Source of the DNA: Aurelia coerulea
Lineage: Eukaryota > Cnidaria > Scyphozoa > Semaeostomeae > Ulmaridae
Assembly: GCA_039566865.1 (NCBI GenBank)
Contig: CM076948.1
Span: forward strand, 17,309,001 to 17,373,000
Reading direction: 5' to 3'
DNA length: 64,000 nucleotides
The notes under the pieces were generated by a model. It was not told the origin of the DNA. It made no database searches and worked only from the letters and a program-made list of their open reading frames with translations. The position numbers and the translations under genes are program-made. Shown piece after piece: positions 1 to 12,564 of the stretch. Positions within the stretch are counted from its first letter, which is position 1, and each line of letters begins with the position of its first letter.

Positions 1-71
1 GGTCTCTTTAAATAAGAAACTCTCTGAGGCCTCAATTTAAAAAGTGGTTTCTTATTTGCGGGTACCCGCTG
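1..71. mobile_element. right end of a pogo-like MITE (CCCGC / ATAAGAAAC family)
   Basis: The window opens inside a repeat whose end reads GTTTCTTATTTGCGGGTACC and then CGCTG, followed by TA at 72-73. Read inward on the other strand this is CAGCGGGTACCCGC then AAATAAGAAAC, related to the termini of the complete copies at 20052-20475 and 29044-29491. An inner ATAAGAAAC at 12-20 fits the same family. The left end is outside the window. Confidence 0.55.
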
Positions 72-623
72 TATTCTCGATGTTCTACGATAATCCTTTT
101 AAAAATTGGACTCGCGTCTTTAATTGTCTGGCTGACCACGTGTTGAAAAGAGGTTAGTCACGTGATCAGTATCTACCATTTTGAAAAAAAATTACAAATT
201 TTAATTAGTCCATGAAATTTTAGGAAAAGTCGCAAAATTTCACCTCTTTATCTCTTGACCTGACGACACTACATCAAATAAACTTTGCCGCTGGCACTTT
301 GCGGCCCCCCCCCCCCGGTAGAAATAGTGTTAAAGTTTGCCCAGTGTACGATTTTTTTTATATAATCAATTGAAATATACAAACTCAACAAGTACATCTA
401 CTGTGCCTATCATGGCGGGAATAGACACTAGGTCATCGGAGTTCCCACCATGAAAGGCACAATTTATTCTGTACGATTGATTGTATACTGTCAAAATTGG
501 TTAGTATTTTTGATGCACTGGGCAGTGTGTGCACACTTTGTACATTGTGGTGAACACAGTTCGTGTTTTATGCTCCTTTCTTTCATTTTGCTTCAAACTA
601 ATAAATACCGTTTTGCTTCATAG
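72..623. other. intron sequence, no gene seen
   Basis: Intronic sequence upstream of the first visible exon. It has a 12-C run at 305-316 and AT-rich DNA. I found no open frame matching upstream MCM4 exons and no transposon signature. Confidence 0.6.
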
Positions 624-770
624 AGTGACAGTCAGTGGCATCTTTCGTGCCCAGCCAGTAAGGCTAAATGCTCGTGCAAACAATGTGAACTCAGTGTACA
701 GAACTCATGTTGATGTGATTCATTTCCGAAAAACGAACAAGAAGAGATTGCATGAAAGGGATTCAGACAG
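624..770 (+). CDS. MCM4: MCM4 exon a: OB-fold / N-C linker segment
   Basis: Acceptor AG at 622-623 (after a T-rich tract) and donor GT at 771. The exon begins with the third base of an Arg codon and ends two bases into a codon. It encodes [18 protein letters not shown], then [19 protein letters not shown] and a basic tail. This matches the part of MCM4 that follows the zinc-binding OB region, where the family reads R-V-T-V-x-G-I-y-R-A-x-P. The open frame extends upstream to 529, but the bases before 624 are intronic (no similarity, good acceptor). The preceding exons are not seen in 1-623. Confidence 0.9.
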
Positions 771-831
771 GTAGGAACTCTTTCATAACACTCATGTTGT
801 TACGATCGATCGTTTGGCTGTTTGGTAGCAG

Positions 832-832
832 A

Positions 833-867
<35 letters not shown>
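832..867. repeat. (CA)n microsatellite
   Basis: About 18 CA units with one T interruption, 62 bp after the donor site at 771. Confidence 0.95.
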
Positions 868-1410
868 GCCTAAGACCGGAAATGGGCATAACACACAACA
901 TGAGAGCGAAAAAACTAAAGTTCTAAAAGCAAATGCATGAATAGTCAGTTCCTCTAATGTTCTTGATGTCGTTTTTGTCTTTTCCTTTTGTTGTCTTCTT
1001 TCCTGTCATCGTCTATCTTTGCACATGTATTGCTGATTAACTTCCGCCACCCTTGCCTGTCAGTTGCAACGTCTTTCCATGTGTGAATGACCCCGCCTTT
1101 TTTATATGTAACGTTATGATAATTAAACGTATAACGTAATGATAATATTCACATATGCGTTGTTTGTTAAAGTGTCCTTGGACCCAACATTCTTTATTTC
1201 AAATAGAACCTATCATTTTTCATTATCTCATATTTCATTTCACTATTTCACACAAAATCTCTAGAATTGATTTTTGAGGAGGTTTAGTGGGAAATTCGTG
1301 TATACTCGACCGCTTAAGCAGCAGCCAAGGACTTTTGATCAGTTACTACCAGCCGCCTTAAAAAGACGAGAATGCTGCAACTGTCCTGTCATTGTACCTC
1401 ATACGATAAA

Positions 1411-1498
1411 GGGTTAGGGTTACTTTCAAAAAGGGTTCTTATGATGATTTAGGGTGAGTTAAGGTAAGTTAGGATTAGTTGGGGGTAACTGAGGGTTA
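1411..1498. repeat. short telomere-like G-rich tract
   Basis: GGGTTAGGGTTA at 1411-1422 is followed by degenerate G-rich units (AGGGTGAGTTAAGG, GGGTTAGAGG) to about 1498. It resembles a decayed interstitial TTAGGG tract but is very short. The rest of 868-1559 shows no recognisable feature. Confidence 0.4.
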
Positions 1499-1559
1499 GA
1501 GGTTTGGTTTAGTTCAATATTTGCAGTGGAAATATGACATTTAGCGCCTCAGTACTGTA

Positions 1560-2955
1560 GCGATACTAATCAAACTGATCTTTCTTTCTTACACATGAAT
1601 ATAAGAAGTCTTTCTTGCCATTTTGATGAACTTCAGACATTGTTGGTTAACCTTAAGGTTCCTTTTGATGTTGTTGCTGTTTCTGAAACTTGGGATTCTT
1701 TTAAAAGACCCTTAAAAATCAATGTCGAAATTCCCGGATATACATTTTTTTCCACAAAATCTCAAAGTCAGAATGGTGGTGTAGGTCTTTTTATTAAATC
1801 TAGCTTAGCTCCTATTCCAAGGTCTGATTTAGCAAGTGACAGTGATGCTTATGAGACAGTTTGGACAGAAGTTGAAAATCCTAAAGATAAAAACATTTTG
1901 ATCTGCTGTGCTTATCGTCATCCAATCTCTGACCCTGAAACCTTTAATGAGTATATACAAAATGTTTTAGCTAATCCTACTATCACTAGCAAGAACGTTT
2001 TCATTTTAGGTGACTTCAACTTAAACTTACTAAACTATGATTCTCATACACCTACAAAAAATTTTTTTTTTTTTTCTTTCTCAGCATTTTCTTCCCTTTG
2101 TAGTTCATCCAACTCGAGTATCTGATCATTCTTCCACCATTATTGATAATATTTTTTCTAATATTTGCAATCTAGAAACTAAGAGTGGTAACATCTTAAC
2201 GCATATTGCAGACCACTTTCCACAGTTTTTGATTGTTAAGAAAGCAGGAATCTCAAACAGAACCTTATCTTTTCACCAACATGATTATTCCATATTTGAT
2301 CAGGAAAGTTTTCTTGAAGATTTTAATAACCTTAACTTTGAGTACCTAAATGAGAACATGAATGATGTAAATGCCAAATTTAACAGATTTTTTGATAATC
2401 TCAATGATATTGTTAAAAAGCATGCCCCATTAAAGAAACTCACCAAAAAAGAACTCAAATTGCGCAATAAGCCATGGATTAATAGCAGAATTCAAAAGAT
2501 GATGCGGTTACGGGATAAAGCATAAAAAAAACTCAGAAAAAAACCTGATGAGGCAACTAAACTTTTGTATAAACAGTTCAGAAACCGTATTCTAATTGAA
2601 CTTAAAGAGAGTAAAAGAATTATTTTCATAATTATTTTAATGTAAATAGCAACAATATGAAGCTTTTGTGGACAGGAATGAAATCAATTTTTAGTTTAAA
2701 AAACTCTCAAGTAAATATTATCAACAAAATTATGGATGTAAATGGTAATCTTACAACGGATTCAGCAACGATGGCTAACATTGTTAATAACTTCTTTGTT
2801 AATGTAGCTGATGATGTTACTGAGAAGATACCCAGGTCAAAAGAATCCCCCTTGGATTATCTTTCAAATAAAAATCCTCATTCTTTCTTCATATCTCCCT
2901 CAGCCCTTATGAAATATCAGATATAATTGATCAGTTTAAAACTGTTATTTAAAAA
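1560..2955 (+). mobile_element. non-LTR retrotransposon fragment, endonuclease half, + strand
   Basis: Coding remnant of an APE-type non-LTR retrotransposon (CR1/L2-like group, inferred). It holds the endonuclease and the linker into the reverse transcriptase, then stops abruptly near 2955 before any RT motif. The element is therefore truncated at its 3' side, which is unusual for TPRT insertions (these lose the 5' side) and implies a later deletion. No target duplication was found. Confidence 0.7.
1595..2926 (+). pseudogene. APE-type endonuclease domain of ORF2, frameshifted
   Basis: From an ATG at 1595 the frame reads an exonuclease-endonuclease-phosphatase fold: V-S-E-T-W (Mg-binding Glu), a G-G-V-G-L-F-I-K strand, a Y-R-H-P motif and L-G-D-F-N-L-N-L (catalytic Asp and Asn). 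The frame breaks in a 15-18-base T/A tract near 2056-2075 and continues in another frame through R-V-S-D-H-S (the catalytic His motif) to 2525. A stop at 2523 and further shifts lead to a last segment (2657-2926) resembling the linker before RT motif 1. It would nick target DNA if intact; here it is dead. Confidence 0.75.
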
Positions 2956-3913
2956 ATGATGTCGTGCATATTTATGTATTTTGTATTGTATTACTCCGAA
3001 TTACTCAAAGACCGTAGTTTTTGGACTTTGACTCATTTCTTTGCAAGGCATGACAGTCTTTCCTTTGCTGGGGAGACGCAATGCTGAACATATTTTTTAG
3101 CTCATTATATTTTAGCTTTGTTATGAGCAAATCAACGTTGGTGCTCACGATGTGATGTGCTCACGATGTGATGTGCATCGCTGCTAACGTTTCTTCCCTT
3201 GTTCTCAACGGGCAAGCTAATTTGCATCTTAAGTCATTTAAGTAAATCGTTACTGTGCATGCGATCTGAAGCTTTTCTCGGGGATTCCTTGAGGCTTACA
3301 ACTTCACCCAACAGTTCCAATAAATTCTACCTCATTAAGAAAGATTGAGAGGAGTACTTACTTAACATTATTAACAGCTAGTTCCTCATTGAATCTCTCA
3401 CAGTTCACCCTGTTCCTTCCATTTCGATTAGACACACAAGAGCACAGAAAGGAGACAGAAGTTTTTTTCGAACCCCCTTAATGACTTTTCAAAATTGACA
3501 TCTCAGGATTCCCTTATGTTTCATTTTAATCAAGACTTATTCTGATAAGGCCATTTGCCAGTTCTTCTTTTTGAATTGCTGGTAGTGTTCCTTTGTTTTC
3601 CGTTGTTTCAAAAGAAACAAATCTGACTGCAGGACAGCCTAAGTGAATTTAGGGCGAGGTTAGACGATGGAATCTTTGTGCTGAAGGTTGTATACGATAC
3701 AACGACAAGTTCCGTTATGTTTCGTAATTTTATGAAAGAAAACATTTGACGGATGGTACGTGATTCTGTTTCTGAGGTCAGATACATTCCAGCTAGGGTA
3801 AAATGTTTGATTGCAGAAAGCCCCTAACCAACAAGCCTGCATCCAGGTTTCTTCGTTGGAAACTGATTAGGAATCATCAACGTCATGATATTGCTTTATC
3901 TTATTCGTTACAG
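2956..3913. other. intron sequence, nothing recognisable
   Basis: No gene or transposon signature seen. A small direct duplication of a TGCTCACGATGTGATG unit lies at about 3140-3172. The best open frames are short and lack family resemblance. Confidence 0.5.
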
Positions 3914-4002
3914 TCAAGCGACATTCACGAAGGAAAGAACTGAAGAGCTTAAAGCTCTCTCGCATCTGCCAGACATTTACAAGAGACTTGCCAAAGCCCT
4001 AG
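3914..4002 (+). CDS. MCM4: MCM4 exon b: linker before the AAA+ domain
   Basis: Acceptor AG at 3912-3913 and donor GT at 4003. With the two bases carried from exon a it encodes S, then QATFTKERTEELKALSHLPD and IYKRLAKAL, ending one base into an Ala codon. In MCM4 proteins this corresponds to the helical stretch ending x-P-D-I-Y-x-R-L-A-x-A-L just before A-P-S-I-Y. It is too short to stand out as an open frame and was found by phase continuity. The first half is less conserved than the second, as usual for this linker. Confidence 0.9.
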
Positions 4003-4529
4003 GTATGACAATTTTAAGCTGTTTTGTTTTGTCTGCAATTTTTCTTTGCTGTTTCTGACAATCTATCAGAGATATTCTAATTTCATGAGAGCCCTGTCTT
4101 CTTATCTTTTGCAATAAAACTGGAAATGTTCTAGTCAAGCTCGTTACAATCTGTTGCGATCTTGCTTATTTCAGCCGGTGTTAAACATACTGAACTTTTT
4201 ACTGAAGAACGTCAAGCAAAGCCAAAAGTTTGTTTTTCGTTTCACAGCATTGATCAATCACTGAACATTTTGGAAGAATCTTTGTTTGCGTTCATAAATG
4301 TTTGGTTAGTGGAGTACACTTGGGGGTGAGGGGGTGAGGGGCTGCGATCGCCTCCGAACGTTGGCTATGAAAAAGATCTTTTATTAGAAAGCAATAGAAA
4401 TAAATAGTGTTTTTTAACTGAAACCATGTCCCCTAAATATTTGGCAAAGGGTTGGGTGCTTAGAGGAAAATTCAGTTTGGTTTGACTATCCCATGAAACT
4501 TTCTGTTGAACTTTTTCCTTGCGCGTGTG
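4003..4529. other. intron sequence, nothing recognisable
   Basis: Follows the donor of the exon at 3914-4002. A G-rich GGGGGTGAGGGGGTGAGGGG stretch lies near 4322-4341; otherwise nothing is seen. Confidence 0.5.
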
Positions 4530-7163
4530 CACAGTGATCCGGATTGTCAAAATTATGGAATAAATGCCAAAACACAAAACGTTGCAAATGCAAAAACTTT
4601 CACACCTATCATAGAGAGGACACTTTGAGCTATTCAGAACAAAAATCCGTATAGAAATCGGACCAACGAGTGGAGGGAAATTGCACTTTGAAGTTGACAA
4701 AAATTGCCAGGCTTTGTTTTTGTTTACATTTCCGGTGTATCACTTTTGAAATGGGCCTAAACCAACAATCTCAAATTTTCAATTCTCCAGTTGTGTTCAT
4801 CCGATTTCAATAAATTTTTTTTTAGATTGACCCTCAATGTCTGCGCGATTATACAACGTGTCAGTTCTATGAATTTACATCAATTTATTTAATTTATTTG
4901 GCACATATTTGTCAAGCGGTATATTTAGCAGTAGAACTACACGAGACCCCTAAATTTCTTCTTTCCTGGTGCAAACAAAAAAAGTAAGGAAAAAGATTCT
5001 TAAAAACTCATTTCGCACTAAACTTCAGGTATCGATGAAGGTTTCTGCCAAAGGGTTCGTTCAGGTTCGTACAGTTAAACATTTTATAGCTGATAAAAAA
5101 ATCGAGTCATTTAGGCCCATGTATGCTATTTTCTGTCATTTTCCGTGATTAGAATGTATGTTTTGTTTTTAGGTGGGTCCATTGCATAGTTTTTGTTTTA
5201 ATTGCACAGCTGTAATAGCGAGGGTTTAAATGCTAAATAAAAAGAAGAATTATGTCATTACCTAACACGCATATTAGTATTTAAGTGGATCAAACGTAGT
5301 CTAGTCGACAAGCATTTTATGTTTATGACTCGAGGACACTAGGCCTAAGTCAAAACTCCACCGTTCGATCTATTAACTATAGTTCATTTCTTCATGTTTG
5401 GAAAAAGCGCTTCTTCTTGGTTTGATACAAAGAAAGTCTCCTTCTCACATGCCTGAATTTGTCACTTCAATGGATCGTGTCTAGCATGGGCAATATCTGG
5501 TGCAAATTTGAAGAGCATCCGGACAAAGGGGCCATGATTTACTGACACAGAACTTTTTCACAGTCTGCAACCAAAAGTTCCTCTAAATTTTCAGATGTAC
5601 TTGTTCCACAAATCTCTAATTTGATTAAAAACCAAGAGGTTTTCTTTGAAGTGACAGTTTTAGTCTTCTAAATTGCAGATAGCTTTTAGAAAATAGTTTC
5701 AGTCTGTGCGATTCTGTAATCAGTTTCAACCTTAACCAAAAATAGATGCAAAGTTCCTTTGGATCTTTTACATTCAGCATTAGATATTGAATAAAGAAAG
5801 ATAAAGTGATAAATACACAGCCTATGGAGTAACTATAAGTTCATAAAATTCATGATAACTGTATAGTTTTTATCATTGCCCACGACATGTAATGAACCAA
5901 AAAGCTCAGGCTCGTGAGACCTTTTATTTGAAGTACAAGATGAAGTTGGTTTCTCAAGACTTATACAACAGAAGTGTACTCTATAGACTAAAAGCCCAGG
6001 CGAGGGGGTTCTCAAATTTCTGGTCATATAGGCATTTAGGGGAGTTTTTGTCAGAAATTCTGGAAACGGGGTATACTTTCACAATCTTATTGTGAATTTT
6101 CTGGTCCTGGGGCTTATCATTTACGAAAAATTATGACACTGTTCTGTTTCCCGTGACTTTAATGTTAGGTAATTTAAAGTCCTGCTAATGCTTTGTTTAC
6201 GTGAAACAAAAATATTGCAGTGGTTTTGCAGCGAAAATTTGTTTTGTGAAAACGTAACTCGTATTCAAAGATTAGGTATGAAAATCTCCCTAAATTCTGG
6301 GATTGGGTCATGACTGAAATCCTTTTGCCGCACACCACACCTTCCTGTAACCTTTTAGTGCAGTTTCCACGATCAAAAGATGGACCTCAAGCCCAAGCTT
6401 TGTATCTTAACAGTCATAGACATAAGATGCTTGTTGCCGTGATTTTAGTGTAAACCATGTTAAACCCGTGTACGATTCAAGTCATTTAAATGTTAATGTG
6501 ATTGTTAGATAATGAAATAAGGCCTCTTTTTATTTAGAATTTAAACCCTCGCTATTAAAGCTGTGCAATTAAAACGAGAACTATGCAATGGAACCACCTA
6601 AAAACAAAACATACATTCTAATCACGGAAAATGACAGAAAATAGCATGCATGGGCCTAAATGACTCGATTTTTTTATCAGCTATAAAATGTTTACCTGTA
6701 CGAACCTGAACGAACCCTTTGGCAGAAACCTTCATCGATACCTAAAGTTTAGTGCGAAATGAGTTTTTAAGACTCTTTTTTCCTCACCTTTTTTGTTTGC
6801 ACCAGGAAAGAAGAAATTTAGTGGTCTCGTGTAGTTCTACTGATAAATATACCCCTTGACAAATATATGCCAAATAAACAAATAAATTGATGTAAGTTCA
6901 TGGCACTGATACATTGTATAATTGCACAGACATTGAGAGTCAATTTAAAACAAAGTTTATTGAAACCGGACGATGTAAACAAAAACATGGCCTGGCAATT
7001 TTCGTCAACTTCAAAGTGCAATTTCTCTGCAGTTGTTGGTCCGATTTCTATATGGATTTTTGTTCTGAATAGCTCAAAGTGACCTCTCTATGGTAGATTT
7101 GAAAATGTTTGCATTTGCAACTATCTGTCTTTAGGCATTTGTTCCATGCTCTGGAACAATGTG
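4530..7163. mobile_element. long-inverted-repeat DNA transposon, CACAGTG terminus (Transib-like, non-autonomous)
   Basis: Left end CACAGTGATCCGG at 4530; right end, read inward from 7163, CACATTGTTCCAG (10 of 13 matching). The perfect 5-bp GTGTG flanks both sides (4525-4529, 7164-7168). The arms are long: about 4550-5245 is the diverged reverse complement of about 6548-7135. The loop (5246-6547) has no recognisable transposase. A 5-bp duplication with CACWRTG-type termini is the signature of the Transib superfamily, the relatives of RAG1. Without a transposase the assignment is inference. Confidence 0.6.
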
Positions 7164-7546
7164 GTGTGCAATAGAACAAGTTTTTGCATCAACTGTATCT
7201 TCACGAGTCAGGGAGCGAAATTACACTGTAACTCCTGTAGATTTTATGCATCAAATAATTAGAAAATGCCGAATCTAAGAAAGGAAATAAGAGAAGTGGG
7301 TCAACCAAAAGGGATTTATTAATTTGAAACTTTCAGTGAAGGTTTCCGATGTTTGATTGAAGTTTTAGGTTTGATATTTATTTTTACCTTTTTAAAGACT
7401 GCCTGGCCTCAAATCTTTGTAGTCCTCAACACAATGAAAATGATATAACTAAAATGTAGCAATTGAAGCAAATCAGCAAATTATTTCTGTTTTGCAGGGC
7501 TGAAATTTTAACCTGAAAAGAAAATCACTTTGAAGATTTTTTTCAT
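7164..7546. other. intron sequence, nothing recognisable
   Basis: AT-rich spacer between two transposons. No gene or repeat structure seen. Confidence 0.5.
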
Positions 7547-9490
7547 TGAAATATAAAATATTACTATAACCTTACATTCTACTATACCTAGTTAAATTAC
7601 TATACAACTACAACACTACAGGTACGATACCATGGGGAGCGAAATACAATGACTACCCCATGGCCAATATATAAAAACATGAAACGTTAAACTGTATACA
7701 GACACATTACGAAACAATTAAAGATTAATTGATACTTTGCACGCATCTTTTATTGTATGGTGATCAAGACCTTCTGATGAGTTGAGCAGAAACCAACTCG
7801 AATAATCTATTGAGACTAAGCAACCACCTTAAGTCCTTTATCGTAAATAGCTATTTCCCTTATAAATTCTCTATTGCATCAGATGTCAGCCATTTAACTT
7901 TCTAAATCAACAATTAAACGATTTGCACTCGATAGTTTCAACCCATTGAAACCCTGACCTGACATCTGATATGAGCCAGAATCTAGAATATGTGGTTGCT
8001 TAGTCTCAATAGATTATTCGAGTAGGTTTCTGTCAAACTCATCAGAACGGTCTTGATCACCATACAATAAAAGATGCGCCAAAGAATCGTTTGAAAGATT
8101 GGTGATTTGTACAAATGGTCGTAATAATTCAACAATTCCAGCGAGAAGATTTTGTCATTGAACATCAAAAGAAGAGCAGAGCAACAAAAAGTGCTCAGTG
8201 TCCTCAATGCCATCGTTTGTTGGGCATAATGGGTTTATGGTATCCCAAAAATTATGCTTGAGTTTATGGAAATTTAACTTGCTGAGACCAACCCTAAGTT
8301 GTGTAAGGTAGGATAATCCTGAATTCCAAAAACAGATTTGGCAGGGGGGCGGATTATTGATAACAACTTTTTCTTAAAAACGGTAATAGGCGCAAGTCTC
8401 AATTCAGGCTCAAGCTTATTCCATTTGGATAAACAGTTTGGATAGAAGCTAGACTTGAATTTTTCTGTTCTTCCCTTTAATCGCCCAATCACATCCTGGT
8501 CGCGAAGACGGTACTGTGAATGATGAAGTGGGGGAATTGGTTCAACTGTATACTCAGGACTAAGATTATTTGCAAACTTGTAGAACAATTTAAGACGTCA
8601 ACTCCATCTTCAGGAACTTAGTGACTCCCAACCAAGCTCTGTGCACAGCTTCTTTCGAGATGTTCCCCTCCATGTACCTGGCACAGCTAAGGCAGCAGAA
8701 TATTGTACGGACTCTAGTTTTTATATTAAATTTGGTAAAAGGATATTTTGGCTGAATTCACATACTTTTGCAGGAATGCGGTAAATGGCATCACCATAGT
8801 CTAGGTAGGGTCGAACATATAGCTTATATAATTCGTTTAGGGTATGCCTTGGCAGGTATTTGGAGAGATATTTCAGCAAACCAATGCCCTTCCTTGTTTT
8901 AGAGATTGCAGATTTGATATGAGCTGAGAAAGATAGCTTTGAGTCCAGGATAATTCCAAAATGTTTATGTTCATTTACTTTCTTGACTGGTATGTTGTTA
9001 AGGAGATGTTGTTAAAAAGAATCACTGGGTGATCAATTTCGATTTTCAATCAGCTTGTTTCTGCGGATCAGGATTAAAGGACATTCTCCAAGCTTGAGCC
9101 CACCGACTTATCAAGTCAAAGTCATGGTTTATGTCATTGGCAGCTGTATTTGAATCTTCTACAACTGTGAACAACGATGTATCATCAACAAATAACTTAA
9201 CATTGCACTTCAAGCCTACAGTTGGATCATTTATATACACAAGGAAAAACAAGGGTCCAAGAATAGAGCCCTGGGGCACCCCTGTGGAAATACCTCCCCA
9301 ATTTGAACTCTGTCCATTCAGTACAGTCCTCTGCTTTCGATCCTTGAGAAAACCTTGGATTACAAAAGAAGTAGTCCTGAGACACCACATCGCTTTGATT
9401 TATAAATTAGACCATCGTGCCATACCCTATCAAATGCCTCAGAAATGTCAAGGTACACAGTACGAACATCAAGGGGAGGGTTACAGTTAA
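7547..9490 (-). mobile_element. 5'-truncated non-LTR retrotransposon, - strand (same family as the intact copy at 46767-53006)
   Basis: On the minus strand the order is RT palm at the right and the 3' end at the left. Segments matching the intact ORF2: motif V-P-Q-G-S-I-L-G-P and the catalytic F-V-D-D (family F-A-D-D) in 9046-9390; an I-G-R-L-K-G-R-T-E-K segment in 8274-8588; the C-terminal cysteine-rich tail near 7983-8213. The frame is broken by several indels. The 3' end near 7547 is followed by the same GGTACGATACCATGGGGAGC tract as at 53037. The 5' side stops at about 9490 inside RT motif 3. Confidence 0.85.
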
Positions 9491-9494
9491 AAGT

Positions 9495-10075
9495 TTTAAA
9501 TATTGTGTGTGTTATTTTGTTTGTTTGTGACATTATTTGAATTCGATCTTTTTATATCTAGCTTTTCAAACATATATACATATATACATACATACAACTA
9601 ATCTAAATCGAATCTAACAGCAAAATGAAAAAGGAAATAACTAAGGAAATTAATACGTAAATACATATGCTAAAATATCAGAACTATGTGGACATAAAAA
9701 TCTACAGGTTATTATCAAATTTACAAGCATTGCATTTACAGGTAAGGCCATTCCATTGTTTTATCATACTCTTGAAACTATTAAGATTTTCAGATGATTT
9801 TAGTTCATTGGGCAAACAGTTCCAGATCTGAGGTCCCATAGCTTTAACGCTCTTGGAACCGAGCGTTACCTGATTTGGTCGAAAATGATTTAAATTGTTG
9901 GGATTCCGAGATGGATGCTTTGAACTTCTTGAACTAAAAATGTTATGCATAAAAGATGGATTCAAGTTGTTTATTGTCTTAAAGATTTCGACACAGAGGG
10001 TTCTTTGCCGAGCAACTTGCATTGAGCATCTTTATGACCTAATGAGGAGATCATCATAGGAGCTTTTATGATTCC
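9495..10075 (-). mobile_element. non-LTR retrotransposon 3' fragment, - strand
   Basis: The minus strand encodes the last part of an RT protein, including M-G-P-Q-I-W-N-C-L-P-N-E-L-K, and ends C-K-C-N-A-C-K (9702-10022). It is nearly the same protein as the + strand fragment at 27826-28611. The 3' untranslated part (about 9495-9700) contains ATATATACATATATAC-type repeats and ends in CAAATAATGTCACAAACAAA (minus strand). It directly abuts the 5' break of the neighbouring minus-strand element at 9490. Confidence 0.8.
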
Positions 10076-12367
10076 TATTATGATTTTATGATTCCCCATT
10101 CAATGTTGGACCATTATGAAGAAAAAAGCAGCAAACTGTAGCTCGCAGTAACCAACATTGAGCGGGGGGAGGGGGGAGTCAGTTTTTTCGCAACATGTTA
10201 TGTCCAGGATTGCAGGTATAGAGCTGAAAAATTTCTGGAAAATTTCGCTGGTGGTAAAACTGTCAACTCTTTGTATTTACCTCTATATTATTTACTGTGG
10301 TATTACACGTTAAAAAATGAAATCACAATAGTCTGTTGCATTGTGGCGTCGATTTCAATGGATAAATATGTCCCATTTTTGGTTTAAAAATGGCAGTCAC
10401 TGATTTTGAAATCAAAGCAAATATTTTGTAGAAGACCTATATTTGATGTTGCAACTGCGAAAAAGAATGTAAGAAGAACGTTCTTTGCTCTTTGATCCAA
10501 TGAACTGATGTAGTATGTGTTATATCAAGATCAAAACAAGCATCACTTTGATATGCACTTATCAGCTAAAAGGCACCACTTGTACTAGGCCTTTGGCCGA
10601 GGTCAGCATTTCAATGCACAGCATCCTCATCATCAAGTTTATTCAACAACTTGGACCTTGGCTTGCTTTGGATAAGTTTCATGAAATTTCATGAAGTGCC
10701 AGGGCCGTAGGAAACAGCTTCTGATTGGGGGGGGGGGGGGGGGGGGTGGCATTTGTTCTTAAAACAATATGGAACAATACATCTAATTAATGCTTGTGAC
10801 TGCATTACACTTTGATCTATTCATCATCTAATGTGGCACACAAGCATGCCATGCCCTTGCACTTTTTGGTACAATAGCTGAAAATACATAGCCTCTGTTT
10901 TCTTTTGAGCAGGCAAACTTCAATAGGAAATTTATTCCAAGGCAATAAACAACTTTCAAACAGCCCTGATTTTGAGATATCCCAAAAAATGATTCTCGGA
11001 AACAACTAATTCAGCCACAGAGTAATGCTGATATACTCTCTATGTACGATATGCGTATTCTGATCATGCAGAACAATACAGTAATGACTCCACAACTTAC
11101 ACCAAAATGAAGGCACAAGTCAGGGCAGCTTTGCATTTGTTGAAGAAAGATTGAGCATTTAAGTTTTGATATATTTTGAATTAGTAAAGCAATAAAATCA
11201 GGATGTGATGGAAACAGAAGTACAAGATAAAGTGCTATTTTAGGCTCCTTATGCCCAGTCTTTATAGCATGTAATTTCCAGCACCACCAAAATGTAGCTC
11301 AGCCTGTACGGAAAGACAAGGATTATGACCTTGTTATGACCTTCTACTGACCTTTGAAGAAAATTACGAGGCTATCAGCAATATTCCAAGTTACAACCAG
11401 TCCAACACAAGGTTTACACAAGGCTAACTAGCATTTTTCGAGCCATTTACAAGGTTACTGCAAGGCTATTCTAGGCTATAACAAGGTTACAAGGCCATAA
11501 CTACAAGGCTTGTACATTGCTATTTTATGGTCTTGTATTTTCATACAGGAGGCCTGTGCACATCAACGTGACAAGAACTATTAAAATTTGTAGAATTCAG
11601 CACATTAGGGTATAAATTCTGGTGCCATTGTCAGATCATAAATTTTTTGCATAGACTTTTAAGATATTAAAAACATTCTTAAGAATTCTTAGGCAGGAAA
11701 GCTATTTCCATCTGGCAAGGCATGTAATGTATACTAAAAATATATAATATATTCTCTGTTCAAATCAAATTTCACCCACTGTCAATAGAATTTTTCTGAT
11801 AATTTTTCTTAACATGGTAGCCTTGCACTTAATTGACACAGAACAAATTTTTCCAATCAAATTAAATTTGTTGGCACATCATAAAAGCCATTTATCAAAG
11901 TCAACTTACATATCTTTTTATTTTACCCAAAGTAGAACAAGGAAGCTGGAGAAATGTTTTTTTGTGGAACTAATTTTTGTCATGTTTCATTCCCAAGATT
12001 CAAATTACAATTTCAAATTTTAGCGAATTTCTTGCAAGCCTCAATATTTTCTTACAAACTTTCTGTGAAAAGTTAAGCCGAAGAAAAATTCTGGGAACTA
12101 CGTTCCCAGGCCCTGATAGTTTTTCCACCGCTGGACTGCGTTCACTGAATTTTAATATTTAGGCTTGTAACAGATTTAACTTTAATTGACAACTTTCGCT
12201 GTGACACAACAGCAATTTACATCTTCATAAGATTGTAATTCCGTACGATTTCTACACCAAATGATGCTGCAACGATGTTCTTTGTAGGAAAGATTGAAAG
12301 GGTTGTTTTATACATATGGTAAAATGAATATTTCTGTCTCTTGATTTGTTTACCTTTAAATTAACAG
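10076..12367. other. intron sequence without a recognised gene
   Basis: 2.3 kb with no clear coding or transposon signature. It contains a 20-G run at 10727-10746. A degenerate tandem region at about 11400-11515 is built from AAGGCTA/AAGGTTA-like units spaced 13-20 bp. Open frames here (10817-11005 minus; 11814-12162 plus) have no recognisable features. Confidence 0.5.
10727..10746. repeat. poly-G run
   Basis: Twenty consecutive G. Length may be affected by sequencing error. Confidence 0.8.
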
Positions 12368-12470
12368 CTCCCAGTATATACGAAAATGAAGACATCAAGA
12401 AGGGAATCTTGTTGCAGTTGTTTGGCGGAACGCCAAAAGATTTTACTGCAGCCGGAAGAGGAAGGTTTAG
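12368..12470 (+). CDS. MCM4: MCM4 exon c: start of the AAA+ core
   Basis: Acceptor AG at 12366-12367 and donor GT at 12471. It completes the Ala codon from exon b and encodes [20 protein letters not shown] followed by [13 protein letters not shown], ending two bases into an Arg codon. The segment [18 protein letters not shown] is one of the most conserved MCM stretches, and the following K-D-F with a basic Gly-rich turn fits MCM4. The open frame continues past the donor to 12756, but those residues are unrelated, so the splice is preferred. Confidence 0.93.
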
Positions 12471-12564
12471 GTATTTGGAATTTTTCAAATTCTTTGTAGT
12501 TTATGAATGCATGTTGAACCATCGTCATTACATAGAGGTGATCAGCGTAAGTGATATTAAATGG

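Noticed and set aside
529..623. Upstream extension of the first MCM4 exon in the same open frame
   Set aside because: Residues before 624 do not match MCM4 and a good polypyrimidine-AG acceptor ends at 623.
9131..9490. 119-codon + strand frame
   Set aside because: Antisense shadow of the minus-strand reverse transcriptase at 9046-9490.
10727..10746. G-quadruplex regulatory site
   Set aside because: A plain 20-G homopolymer; likely slippage or sequencing artefact, with no promoter context.
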